Assembly: GCA_025267735.1 (NCBI GenBank)
Contig: CM046307.1
Span: forward strand, 4,201,258-4,265,257
DNA length: 64,000 nucleotides
Direction of reading: 5' to 3'
Origin: Mactra quadrangularis
Taxonomy: Eukaryota > Mollusca > Bivalvia > Venerida > Mactridae
Shown here: positions 24,481 to 34,140 of the stretch, piece after piece
How positions within the stretch are numbered: position 1 is the first letter of the stretch
Layout: every line of letters starts with the position of its first letter
Made by a program: the position numbers and the translations under genes
The notes under the pieces: generated by a model
What the model was told of the DNA's origin: nothing
Seen by the model: only the letters and a program-made list of their open reading frames with translations
The model's database searches: none

Positions 24481-24539
24481 CTGAAATAAGTTCTGATTTT
24501 TTGATAAAATTCTTTATTTGAAAATACAAGCAATACTAG

Positions 24540-24853
24540 CACAGAACAAAATCTCTTTGATTTGTAAATAACAATAGCAAACAAAATCTCCCTGATTTGT
24601 AAATAACAGTAACAGACACAATCAATTAAAAACATATACAAGATATGTAAACAACAGTAACAGAAAAAAATCAATGAAAAAACATATACATTGCATTTGG
24701 CACTATAATGAACTAGTATAAAATCATGACAAAATCTCCCTGATTTGTAAATAACAAAATCTCTCTGATATATAAATATAACAGTAACACACAAAAACCA
24801 ATTAAAAACATGTACATTGCATTTGGCACTATAATGAACTAGTATAAAATCAT
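24540..24853. repeat. Irregular direct repeats overlapping a gene's last exon
   Basis: AAATCTCCCTGATTTGTAAA recurs with variants four or five times, and a longer block starting TTGCATTTGGCACTATAATG is present at 24691-24727 and 24817-24853. The second copy contains the stop codon of the spliced minus-strand gene. Confidence 0.75.
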
Positions 24854-26261
24854 CGATATGGTTCAGTACTTTGATCATCGGTTGTATAATCATCAACTGA
24901 AAAAGTAATATACAGAATAAAATATATTTGATGCATAAATTAAATTCTTGTTCTATATTTTCAGGACAGACCATGGAAAATCTTAGAAAGCAATACTCAG
25001 TTGAACTGGTACATAGAGTAAAATCAATATATAAGATCTAAATAATTTTATAAACTTGCTATAATGTAACATTTCCTACTTCCTGTATAATGTAAATGTG
25101 TATTAGAACCTATGGAGGGTAGAGTATGTTACAACAACACTTAAGTGGTTTAACAGACGATACACATGCAGCTTTACATACCTAGGAACAAATTATTTCA
25201 ATGTAATACCTGTTAACTCACTCTTTGTTAGTTATATGAGTGAGTGTATCTGACTTGTAAACTGAATAGTCTCTCTACCACAAAATACAATTTAAATACA
25301 CACCTGTAATCTGTTTACTGTTTGTTGTAGGTGTAGGATGATTGATATTGTTGATGACATCATTTACCTGAAATAGAAATTAACGCAAATGGTTAGATTT
25401 TTATAAAACAACATGAATGTATCAATTTGCAGTGATATCAACCCAACCTGAACTATGATGTGTATGTGTAGAAGAGTGTTAAAGAACGGACCTGACTGCT
25501 ATCTGAGTGAGGGAAGACTCAAACCACCAATGAATTTAATAGATAAGCAAGACCTGTCACAGAATATGATAAGTATTGTATCATGAATTTTTAAATGTAG
25601 AAGAAAAATATTAAGAACATATAACACACATTTACATCACTTGGTTATCTGATTACAAGTTCTATGTATATATATCATAATAACTGGTGTGAATCCATCG
25701 TTGGAGGGAGCCGTGGTTGTGGCATAGTGGTTAGCATGTCTGTCTATGAAGTCGGGGGGGGGGTTTCGGGTTCGAGCCTGCTCGCGGTAGGTCGTACCCT
25801 ATTTATGAGTTGTTAGCGTCGTGGTAGGACAAGTAAGTACTGGTGTTAGAAAAAGTGTCCAGGAAAACTATGTAGAAGAGCTGACCGTCGTATATATGAT
25901 CTAAAATATGTGTTGAATACCACTTTTGGGGGGGGGGGTAGGGTTAACTATGTTAACATGAATGATCTTCATATATACTTACACTACAAACTAAAGGAGG
26001 TTCATCTTTCTCAAGTTTCTGTAACAAGGTAACAGGGGAATGATATTCTATAACCTGAGAACAGGTGCTGTATCCAACTTGAATGTCAATCGTATGAACA
26101 GATTGTAAGTTCTTCAATGCAACGGTCCCCTGTAACCTGTAAACCAATATCTTAGAAATCTCATTCTCAGGACTCCCATTATACACGTAATCAACATGTT
26201 TATCTGTTATTGCAGTACAGTCTAACAGAGTTGGAACTGTCTGCGAACACATATGGTACAT
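24850..26261 (-). CDS. Three-exon Polinton gene of unknown function
   Basis: I do not recognise the family. Three minus-strand exons fit together: exon 1 26261-25983 (93 codons, ATG at 26259-26261), donor GTAAGTATAT; exon 2 25367-25304, acceptor CTATTTCAG and donor GTGTGT; exon 3 24896-24850, acceptor CTTTTTCAG, ending TGA. Phases (0, then 1) agree and no stop interrupts, giving about 129 residues. The product has a folded-looking first exon (YVYNGSPENEISKILVYRLQ; HTIDIQVGYSTCSQVIEYHS), a Pro/Thr/Asn linker and an acidic tail (VDDYTTDDQSTEPYR). Intron 1 holds a SINE and intron 2 an antisense PolB fragment. It is divergent from the PC4-like gene across a 700-bp interval with CCAAT boxes. A TTG-started extension upstream of the ATG is less likely. 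Expression is inferred only from splice consistency. Confidence 0.55.
24953..25033 (+). pseudogene. Antisense PolB exon-2 fragment with its splice acceptor
   Basis: On the plus strand, TCTATATTTTCAG is followed by codons for QTMENLRKQYSVELVHRV. This matches the first 18 or so residues of PolB exon 2 at 29138 (KTMENLRKHRSVELIH), including an acceptor immediately upstream in the same phase. The frame ends at a TAA after about 24 codons. It lies in intron 2 of the minus-strand gene and is opposite in direction to the working polymerase gene. Confidence 0.75.
25707..25930 (+). mobile_element. SINE family A copy inside the Polinton
   Basis: Head GCCGTGGTTGTGGCATAGTG with a B-box-like GGGTTCGAGCC and body GTCCAGGAAAACTATGTAG and GACCGTCGTATATATGATC, as at 4565 and 53431. 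G runs at 25757-25764 and 25927-25937 flank the head and tail. It sits in intron 1 of the minus-strand three-exon gene. Confidence 0.85.
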
Positions 26262-26619
26262 ATCAACATCACTAGACAAACCCTAACGACACAGCATCGC
26301 CAATAATAAAAGAAACATCATATTGTGTTGTATTTTGTTCTGGATTTATCTAGAACTTCCGGGAAATTAGTATCGAACTGGGCTTGTTACGAACTGGGTC
26401 TTTTAGTGAACTTTATATAAACCAACGGAAAATCAATCTCTCAGCAGAGTTGTCGTTCGCTACTTTCATATACATAAATGTATATGAACAGAGTGTAAGA
26501 GAATGACGGATATGACCACGGGATTACTGGTCCAGAACTCATTGTTTGGTTTATTAATTGCTGGATACTGATTGTTTTATACATCCTTGTTAATCATTGT
26601 TAAAACGACGATATAAAGC

Positions 26620-26850
26620 ACCAAACCAATAGATGACATTTTCGAGAGTAAATTAATAATATGTATTCTAGATTTAACTTGTTATCGAATTAACCAATGA
26701 AAGTTAGTTTTCAAAGATATTTTTTAGAGAACCAATGGAAAGGTAAATTGATGTAAAGATATCCTACTTGTAAAAACTATCCAATGAAAATGCGTCTAAT
26801 ATAGATGCTTTTTACAGAACCAATCAAACACCTAAATTGACCAATAGGAA
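26620..26850 (+). promoter_or_regulatory. Array of six CCAAT boxes upstream of the PC4-like gene
   Basis: CCAAT occurs at 26626, 26694, 26732, 26781, 26820 and 26841, spaced 21-68 bp, five of the six with an A directly before CCAAT. CCAAT is the NF-Y binding core in animals. The array ends 120 bp before the ATG at 26971. A TATATAAA-like box at about 26411-26419 faces the other way, about 150 bp before the minus-strand gene's ATG. Confidence 0.55.
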
Positions 26851-26970
26851 AACGGAATGAGCATCACATGAAGGTTATAATAGTATTTTTTAAAAATATT
26901 TTCTTCATACTATTCACCCAGTTGACTAGTTTGTACATTGCTTACTTTTCATATTATTTTTTTTTTTTAA

Positions 26971-28284
26971 ATGGCTACTTTCACCGAAAAGAGAAGTTAT
27001 GATAACAGAATAGTTAAAGCATCTTCCCAATTTGGGAAATATAAGGAGATATATATTACCCCGTTTAACGGAAGGACATATGTGCATATATCAGACAAAA
27101 AGGACTGTTTCAATAGTCCAAAGGGTAAATTCGATTTTTCAAAATCAAAATCTATATCATTTAATGAAGATGAGATTGAAGAACTTCGGAAATTACTCGG
27201 AAAAGTGGAACATTATGCGGATATATTCAACAGTACATCACCACAGGTTTGTTAAGAATATTTCTAAGTTATTGTTATCATTTGGTTAAACCCTATTTAT
27301 TTTAATCACGCAAATTTAACCAGTATTTGCATCTGTTTTAGGGAATCGTTGATGTTTAAACTATTGATCATAAAAAAATAGTATTTAGTGGTTTGAAGAC
27401 ACATATTTTGAACTTGTATGTGTTAAGAATCTAAGTGCTAACATTTTATCTTAAGGATGTGAAACATATGTTCTGAAATATTCATTGATTTTATTCATGT
27501 TCATTTTTTCTAAATAAACCCACATCTGCAGGTACAGCAGGAACCACCTCAACAACCTCCTTAGCAACAGCAGCAGATGCAACAACCACAGCAGCAGCAT
27601 ATACGACAACAGCATATGAAGCAATCACAGCAGCAGCAGATACAACAACAACAGCAGCAGATGCAACAACCACAACAAGGAACATCCCCTCCATTCGTAA
27701 GTTGATTAAATTATTACTTATATATGATTCAATATGTCTATATTAATAGTTCAACACTACATCAACCTAAGTTATAGTGAATTAATGAATACTTTATTAT
27801 GGAATGGAGGGGGGGGGGTTAAAGGAGTAAACTATAAACAATGAATTTGTCTTATTTACCAATCAAAATATAAAAATAACTGTATATTATGATGATTCGT
27901 TGTTAAGTAATTTATTTTACTTAATTTTCCATTCAAATATTTTAGGTGACTGTATATCAACATGGAGGTGGTGAGGAGGAATTGCTCCATGACAATGAGG
28001 AGCTATTTTATGCAATACCAGTAAGATATTTCAATTTTTAATATAAAAATACAGAGATAGAATACTTGAAAACTTGTTTATTAAACCTTAAAATGATGTA
28101 TACATACTCACATAAAAAGTCTACAATCTAATATAATAGTCATATACATTAATATTATCACATTGTATTTCTATAAAGCTATACAAAAACAGTTGTTTTA
28201 ACCCTCGTATATCCACGCTTTGTTAGTTACACTCGTTGTGTATCCTACATATATTTAATTTTTCAGGTCACACTTCCACAGTAA
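26971..28284 (+). CDS. Spliced PC4-like ssDNA-binding protein, Q-rich linker, acidic tail
   Basis: Four exons in phase 0: 26971-27246, 27532-27696, 27946-28020, 28267-28284, with introns GTTTGT...CTGCAG, GTAAGT...TTTAG and GTAAGA...TTTCAG. Exon 1 encodes a PC4/Sub1-like fold: FGKYKEIYITPFNGRTYVHI, then a KGKFDFSKSKSISF strand region, then a helix NEDEIEELRKLL (residues about 20-80). PC4 proteins bind single-stranded or melted DNA and act in transcription or replication. Exon 2 is Gln-rich (CAG/CAA), exon 3 is acidic (HGGGEEELLHDNEELF). An in-frame TAG at 27562-27564 in exon 2 sits where CAG is expected, so this copy may be nonsense-mutated or that exon may be skipped in frame. AATAAA signals follow at about 28302 and 28363. 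The PC4 call is by pattern. Confidence 0.55.
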
Positions 28285-28389
28285 AAAGGAGAAAAGTAAT
28301 ATGGAATAAAAACATTTTAGAATAGTTTGAATTGTCATGAAAATATTTTAACTGTTTGCTGTGCGAATAAATATATATAATCTGATTGA

Positions 28390-29138
28390 TTACTGTTGAA
28401 TTTTGTAATGACCATAAGCAAGTGATGTAATTCCATCATCTAATAAGTATCTCTTGTCATCAAAGCAAGACAACCCAATCTTCTTAATATTTTCCACATA
28501 TATTTCATGATTATGACTACGAAATGTATTCATATGAGAAACTAATTGTGAATTATTGAATAATGTCTCTTTATAATGTTGTAGTCTTAAATCTTTTTTG
28601 ACTACCACCTTTGATATACCCTTAGCACGTTTGTCTTCCTTACCGTCACAGCTAAAAGCATACATTTTTGATCTAAGACCACAATATTCTGAAATACATT
28701 TTTCATTGGTTTCACTTTTCATTTTTCCCATCACTTTTTTATTGATATCACTATGTAAAAAGTGATCTTTGGGGAAGTCTGAAGTATCAAAAAGATGAGC
28801 ATAATTATACATATCACTGAACAAATCTTCTGTTTCACAGTAAAACAAAAATGAGTCCGTGTCAGTCATTTGTAGCTGCACTTTGTCTCCATACAATTGT
28901 TTCAAGTGATTGTAATAGAAATCGTACATAGTATGTTTCGATAGATCGAGAACGCTCATTCCAACGTATATTGGCTTGTTTAATTTTACTTTCAATCTGT
29001 TTAATTCTACTCCCACAAGATCTTCTGAGAATATTCTATGAAGTTTGTAGGTGGATTTAGCTGATAGCTTTCCTAATCTTTGTTCTGTATGTATCAGTTC
29101 AACCGAGCGATGCTTTCTAAGATTTTCCATGGTCTTTC
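28390..29138 (-). CDS. polB: Polinton DNA polymerase B, exon 2 (C-terminal palm)
   Basis: Starts right after the acceptor CTTTCAG at 29139-29145, with the codons that complete the FGKTMEN motif B, and ends at a stop at 28390. Motif C, the catalytic TDTDSF, is at about residue 90 of this exon, followed by the SKMYAF and KGISK-like motifs of the polymerase. It is open throughout. The gene converges with the PC4-like gene; about 100 bp separate their stop codons. This part is needed with exon 1 for a full polymerase. Confidence 0.9.
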
Positions 29139-29350
29139 CTGAAAGTAAAAAATTAAATGTAAGTAATGGTTGAAACTAACATAAGGTAAGCAGATTTTAC
29201 GATTATAGAAATATTTTTACATGTTAAAACAAAATTATTCATCATTATTTATTTAAAATGTTTATCTATTATGTTTATTAATTATTTAAAATGTTTATCA
29301 AAAATGTTTATTTTTTATATAAAACAAATAATTTCAAATTATATACTTAC
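29139..29350 (-). other. Spliceosomal intron in polB, 212 bp
   Basis: Donor GTAAGTATAT at 29350-29341 and acceptor TTTTTTACTTTCAG ending at 29139. Splicing joins the conserved KLMNNSVFG to KTMEN in phase 1 with no gain or loss of residues in a motif that is invariant in the family. The intron is A+T-rich and contains stops in all frames. Confidence 0.85.
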
Positions 29351-32300
29351 CAAAAACTGAGTTATTCATCAGCTTGAAGAAGTTTTTCTCAAAGGTTGAT
29401 TTAGCCTGTTTTCTCATGTTTGTGTTGAACTCAACATAGGGTTGCATAAAGGCTTCTTGGTGAAATTCTAGTATTCTGTGTATTTTTTTTCAATTTCAGA
29501 CCTAACTGAAGATATAGCTGTAGATTCTTATAGTGGAGTACATATTTTTCTTTATCTTCAAGAGTGGTGAGTAGCTTTTCAACTTTCGCTCTTGGTGGAA
29601 GTGGGTCATCTGCTTGTTTTCCATGAAGATTTTTCAATACATGTTGTGCATATGGTGATAACTTTTCATTTGGTATAAATTTACGTTCTGGAGCTAAAGG
29701 ATAGTCATTGTGACTCTCGTGTAAATTTTCTGGATATTCTAAATCTATCTCCAAAATATATCCTTTAGATCCATCCTCTGGTATTTTCATAACATCAAAC
29801 GAATTTATTTCTTCCTCAGACAAAAATGTAAATAATCCTACTGGTAATCTATCAGATAACGAGAGTCCATATAAATTATTAATATCATAATATGCCAAAA
29901 AAGAGGGTTTTTTGTTTGAATCATAGTCATCCAAGTAAGGATTATTTGCTTTTTTGTATCTATTTGAAATTTGACTGATTCCCCCTCTGATACCCTTTTC
30001 TATGAACAAAATCTGATCTATATCTGTCATAAGTTCTAAGGTCACACCAGTCATTTTTAACATTGCCTGCCAGCTGAGGCCGGGGCTGGTAAAGAAGTGA
30101 CATGGATCAAGGTCGTAACATTTTTGAGACATATCACGAAAGTTCTCAAACACGTCAGCTAGCAATAATACATCTGTTTTAAGATAGAGGTCATGATACT
30201 CCCCAAGTGTCTTAATGCCGCAGGCATTGTATACATGTATAGCATATTCATATTCTTGTTGAGAAATACATTCATTTTTTAATGATGAGTAAAACTCTTT
30301 TATTGGAGGTAGTTGAGTTTTATCAAATTTATCCCAACTATCCATGTATTCATAGGGATAAACACCCTTTCTTAGTAACAACTCTGAGTGATTTTTAATT
30401 TCACCTTGAAAATGTCGAAAAGATGACAAACCATTTTGAGTTAAATTATCAACCAGTGTATCTAAAGAAGAGGGTAAGAATGCAAAGGAGTCAATAAATC
30501 GAAGGCGTTCTATACTAAAACTTATATATTTTTCCATGGTTTGTGGTATGCAATTGATTTTGTAATCTTTGAAGGAGCCTATACTCTGACATAATAAATG
30601 TCCATCAAAATTTTTCAAGTTATGAAATACAACTGGAATGAAATTAACCTGTTTACACTGTAAATTGCAATTCATATGAGCTGCTCCAATATAGTGACCA
30701 CTAGTATGCCCGTGATGCCTAGCTTTTTTGTCTTTGGTTGTAAAATATTTTTTACATAAACAACATCTATCAGCTATCTGAAATAATGTTTCTTCTCTTG
30801 ACGATAAAAGTAATGGTTTTATATTTTTGAGTTGTTTTTGAATTTTCTCACTTTCTTTTAACAGACACTCAATTAATTTATGAGAAGCGTCACGACCTCT
30901 ATATATAACTATATCTTTTGAAAAATTGGGGTCTATGCAAATCACTTTATAACCAAATGAACAAGGTTCTAATAACTGTGTTTGAGTTGTACAACCTACT
31001 GTATCGTTATTTAAAGGTTTGTTTAAAGTTTCAAAATCAGCATAAATAACATAAGGTACCCTGAGTGTTTTTTCATAATCTTTAAATTCTAAAAAACAAT
31101 CCCTGTTAGATGGTAATTCAATCTTTTGTTCACCATGAACTTGACAATAAGGAATGTGTTCTTGAAGGAGTGATTCCTTGGTGAAGCCATGTAAACAAAA
31201 TGAGCAATAGAAATAACCAGCCCTGCTTTTTCTTTGACTGTCTAAAAACAAATTCAAGTTTTTAATGAGGACATAATGGGATTTCTTTTCAGATTGTAAA
31301 AGTAATAAATTGATATTATGGTATCGACCATATTGTTTTGTAATGCGAAAGGGTAAAACTTCTTTGTCTTGGTATGTAAATACATTGACAGATATAGATG
31401 GATTCTGATTCTCAAATTTATTGATCTGATTAATTGAAACAGGATAATCAATACCTTGCATGTTTAATTCCTTTTCATATTCTTCATAATCACTTACCAG
31501 AGGAGTATCTTTGGGATGTATGGAAGCCAGACAACTCCAGAGAAAACATTTTTGATCTATATTCCTACTATTTAAGAGACTTTGTAATCGCCTCAGATCC
31601 TTAGGAAGTTCTGTATAACTTGAAGCTGATAAAGGAGTGTATTTCACAGTATGAATAATCAAATGTAACACTTTTTTCAACACCCATCCAGATGATTCTC
31701 GAATATACTTTTCGAAACTTTCGAACATTTTCTGGAAACTCTCATTTAAATTTTGTTCATCAAACGTTGTTAGATTTAAAATAGTAGAAGTCCTACTTCT
31801 AAAGTGAGGAGTAGTTGATTGTGGACCGTCTAGAGTATCTTTCGTTAATTCTACTTGAACTGAAAGATAGTATTTAATTCCACTGTTTTGTAATCTTGAT
31901 GATAAAATATCTTGAACTCGAGGTTTTACATTAGCAAAAAATGTTAACATATCATACTGTTCATGTTGATTTGATTGAATGGTAAAATCTTGTATGGCAC
32001 GATTCAAGGCAGTTTCAGTTGTAGCATAATTATGATCACTAATTGTTGTAGAATTTTGTGTGTTATTGTTGTTTTCAGCAGAATGTCTAACGAGTTGAAT
32101 ATTACTAGAATTTCTGTTTCCAGCTGAATCTAAAGAAGAAATGTTGTACCCTTGTCTTTCTGTAGAATCTTCCAAGGAAGGACGTGCATACTGGTGATCG
32201 GATGATGCAATCTCAGACTGTCCTTGTCTTTCTGTAGAATCTTCCAAGGAAGGACGTACATACTGGTGATCGGATGATGTAATCTCAGACTGTCTTTGTC

Positions 32301-32394
32301 TTTCTGTAGAATCTTCCAAGGAAGGACGTGCATACTGGTGATCGGATGATGCAATCTCAGACTGTTGTAAAGGATAAGGTATTGTTTTTTTCAC
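29351..32394 (-). pseudogene. polB: Polinton protein-primed DNA polymerase B, exon 1, frame-broken
   Basis: Family-B, protein-primed type polymerase that would copy the element genome. In order: a low-complexity N-terminus with three 24-residue repeats, exonuclease motif I YADFETL (about residue 447), a Cys/His cluster (CCLCKKYF...HMNCN, about 535-570), Exo II FHNLKNFDGHLL (about 590), Exo III YLKTDVLLLADVFE (about 738), motif A YYDINNLYGLSLS (about 835). At a T8 run (29483-29490) the frame changes and a short false tail ends at 29431; the true frame runs on to KLMNNSVFG and the donor at 29350. Upstream there is no ATG in this frame (the first codon is GTG at 32392-32394 after a TAG). Expression would require a link to the zinc-finger ORF, whose frame differs across T7 at 32385-32391. 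Confidence 0.9.
32151..32366 (-). repeat. Three exact-length 72-bp tandem repeats in polB
   Basis: Units start at 32151, 32223 and 32295 and differ at only a few bases. Each encodes 24 residues containing SSDHQYARPSLEDSTERQ. Because the unit is a multiple of three, the frame is kept. Confidence 0.95.
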
Positions 32395-32737
32395 TTGCTA
32401 TTTGCTGTCCACCATATTGTTGATGTTTAGATTTGATATGTTTATGAAGATAATCCTTTCTTCTAAATTTACAATCACAAAATGTACATCTAAAAAACGT
32501 GCTGTGAGATAGTATGTGTCTTGTTAAATCTCTCTTATAACGATAACTTTTATAACATATATCACACTTAAATTCGATTTTTCTCATTTTTGTATTTTCT
32601 TCCTCTAGAACATCTAATTTCCTTTTCAAAGATTGAATTTCTTCCTGTAATTGTTCACAGTTATTCGGGTATGCTTGTATAAGTGTATCTATTAGGTCTG
32701 CCATGATTGCTTGTTTTTCTTGAACTGAACCTTTCAT
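32357..32737 (-). CDS. Coiled-coil plus two C2H2 zinc fingers, likely PolB N-terminal leader
   Basis: 126 codons from the ATG at 32735-32737 (an alternative ATG is at 32699-32701). Residues about 13-55 form a charged heptad-like helix (LQEEIQSLKRKLDVLEEEN). Two fingers follow: CDICYKSYRYKRDLTRHILSH and CTFCDCKFRRKDYLHKHIKSKH-like, each C-x2-C-x12-H-x3/4-H. The end overlaps the first 38 bases of the polymerase ORF in another frame, across a T7 homopolymer. In some Polintons zinc fingers precede the polymerase in one protein, so this may be a frameshifted N-terminus or a separate DNA-binding protein. Confidence 0.7.
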   Translation of the reverse strand: MKGSVQEKQAIMADLIDTLIQAYPNNCEQLQEEIQSLKRKLDVLEEENTKMRKIEFKCDICYKSYRYKRDLTRHILSHSTFFRCTFCDCKFRRKDYLHKHIKSKHQQYGGQQIASEKNNTLSFTTV

Positions 32738-32820
32738 AACTAAACAAACTGTTATGTTAACAATTCAAAAATCGAGGCTAAAATATAATGACATATGGTT
32801 TTCAAATTTAACGCTAGAAC

Positions 32821-33129
32821 TTAAACGTTATATTCAATCCATTTATATATTCTTTGTTTTTTCTGAACAATAGGTATTGTCTTTTCAAAATCACTAAATG
32901 AACGTTTAACAAACAGCTTTTTATTAGATATTTGTTGATTTGAAGATTCATTGTTTTCTGTAGTATTATTAAATTTTCCACCTGTTTGTTGATTTGTAGA
33001 TTCAATATCTTTTTCATTGTTTTTCTCAGATTGATCTTGAACATTTTCATAAACGTTTTCATTATTTTTAGTTTTTGAAAGCAAATGTTCATATTTAGAT
33101 CTCGGTACTAACACTAATTCTTGAGCCAT
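32821..33129 (-). CDS. Small Polinton protein with LVLVPRSKY N-terminus
   Basis: 102 codons from ATG at 33127-33129, overlapping the end of the upstream gene by 16 bases. The N-terminus AQELVLVPRSKYEHLLS resembles a short motif that recurs in unnamed Polinton/adintovirus-like ORFs; the middle is Asn/Gln/Glu-rich and low in complexity, and the end is basic (VKRSFSDFEKTIPIVQKKQR). Function is unknown. A TGG and GGK motif in the middle does not fit the protease consensus well. Confidence 0.55.
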   Translation of the reverse strand: MAQELVLVPRSKYEHLLSKTKNNENVYENVQDQSEKNNEKDIESTNQQTGGKFNNTTENNESSNQQISNKKLFVKRSFSDFEKTIPIVQKKQRIYKWIEYNV

Positions 33130-33428
33130 TTTTCACAAGGTTTAATTAATATAATGACTTGTCGAAAATATTTTACCAATAGATTTTTCCTTTTAGCACG
33201 GGATAATCCTTTTGACACAAACGCATTTATGACTTTTCTGTACCTTTGTAATGCTTTTTTATCTTTGTCAGAAATTGTTAAATTTTCAGCTAAAACATTG
33301 TAAATGATTTCAATGATTACATCCATTTGACTCTTGTTAAGGAGCTGAATCAAACTTTTTTGCTGTTTTTCATTAGCATTTAACAAATATTTAAAAAAGT
33401 ACTTCTCCTTATTTAGTTTATGACTCAT
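33114..33428 (-). CDS. Small helical basic Polinton protein
   Basis: The frame begins at the ATG at 33426-33428 (a GTG three codons earlier is not needed) and gives 104 residues. It is Leu/Ile/Lys-rich, predicted all-helical, with NVLAENLTISDKDKKALQRY near the middle and a run of R/K residues (GLSRAKRKNLLVKYF). This layout (a Leu-Ser/Thr-x-x-x-K box before a basic helix) recurs as an unnamed ORF in Polintons, adintoviruses and adomaviruses as I recall it. It overlaps the ATPase stop by 11 bases. Function is unknown. Confidence 0.55.
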   Translation of the reverse strand: MSHKLNKEKYFFKYLLNANEKQQKSLIQLLNKSQMDVIIEIIYNVLAENLTISDKDKKALQRYRKVINAFVSKGLSRAKRKNLLVKYFRQVIILIKPCEKWLKN

Positions 33429-34087
33429 ATTTTTCACTTACAGGTCGATATACAACTAATGTTTGATTTGGGAATATGTCTGTCCGAAGTTTATATAGAG
33501 GGTCTGAGTGAGGACTTATATCGACAAGTAAGTAACCATACTTTATTCTTGTAGACATTTTATACGCCTGCATAAAATATTTAGTTTCTCCTGGAAACAT
33601 CTGTCTAGCTAAGGTTTGAATCTGTAGTTGATCTCTCTGATTATTGAACAGCACGAAATAATGACTATTTAAGCTTATAGTACGAAAATATTTTCCTCCA
33701 GAAAATAAGTTCTGGACAAGAAAAAAAAACGGAAAAATTATGGTGATGACTGTATATAGTAAACAAATTCATTATTTCAATATTTTCAGATGCCCTTTGT
33801 GCTAAATCATCTATCACTAAAATATTGAATCCTTCCTCTAATGACCACATATCCATATCTTCCTTTGATGGTAGTCCTTCAAAAAACTCTACCCCCCTTA
33901 CATTTGTTTTCATTTCATCATAAAGAGGTTGATACGAGGAATAGCAATAAATGATTTTCTTTGGAACTATCTTAAACATAAATTGCACATTTTTGAAAAG
34001 CTCAAACATAAATGAAGTTTTACCACTTCCACTGGCTCCAGCTACAATACATGTAGCTGGACACTCAAATTTTATTAAAATATCCAT
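33418..34087 (-). pseudogene. FtsK/HerA-type genome-packaging ATPase, frame-broken
   Basis: Starts at the ATG at 34085-34087; the TTG five codons earlier is less likely. Walker A is GASGSGKT at residues 17-24 and Walker B is ILVIDD with the acidic pair at 93-94, close to the usual spacing for the Polinton packaging ATPase that pumps DNA into the capsid. After SVFF the frame shifts at an A9 run (33721-33729) and a false tail ends at 33665. The C-terminal third continues in the other frame to a stop at 33418, with QRDQLQIQTLARQMFPGE, typical of the family. So the gene is complete in content but broken once. Confidence 0.85.
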
Positions 34088-34140
34088 TGTGATTGAAGTC
34101 AAATACTGAAATAATAAATAATACCAACAATTTTACTTTT

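Noticed and set aside
24453..24974. 173-codon minus-strand ORF rich in C, F, I, Y
   Set aside because: It translates the irregular TTATTTACAAATC-type repeats and overlaps an exon in another frame; no protein-like composition.
27491..27694. Minus-strand ORF of A and V repeats
   Set aside because: Antisense of the CAG/CAA-rich exon of the PC4-like gene.
32385..32394. Programmed -1 frameshift at A AAA AAC between the zinc-finger ORF and PolB
   Set aside because: The heptamer is in the right frame, but PolB lies in the +1, not the -1, frame, so a classical -1 shift would not join them. A one-base indel fits better.
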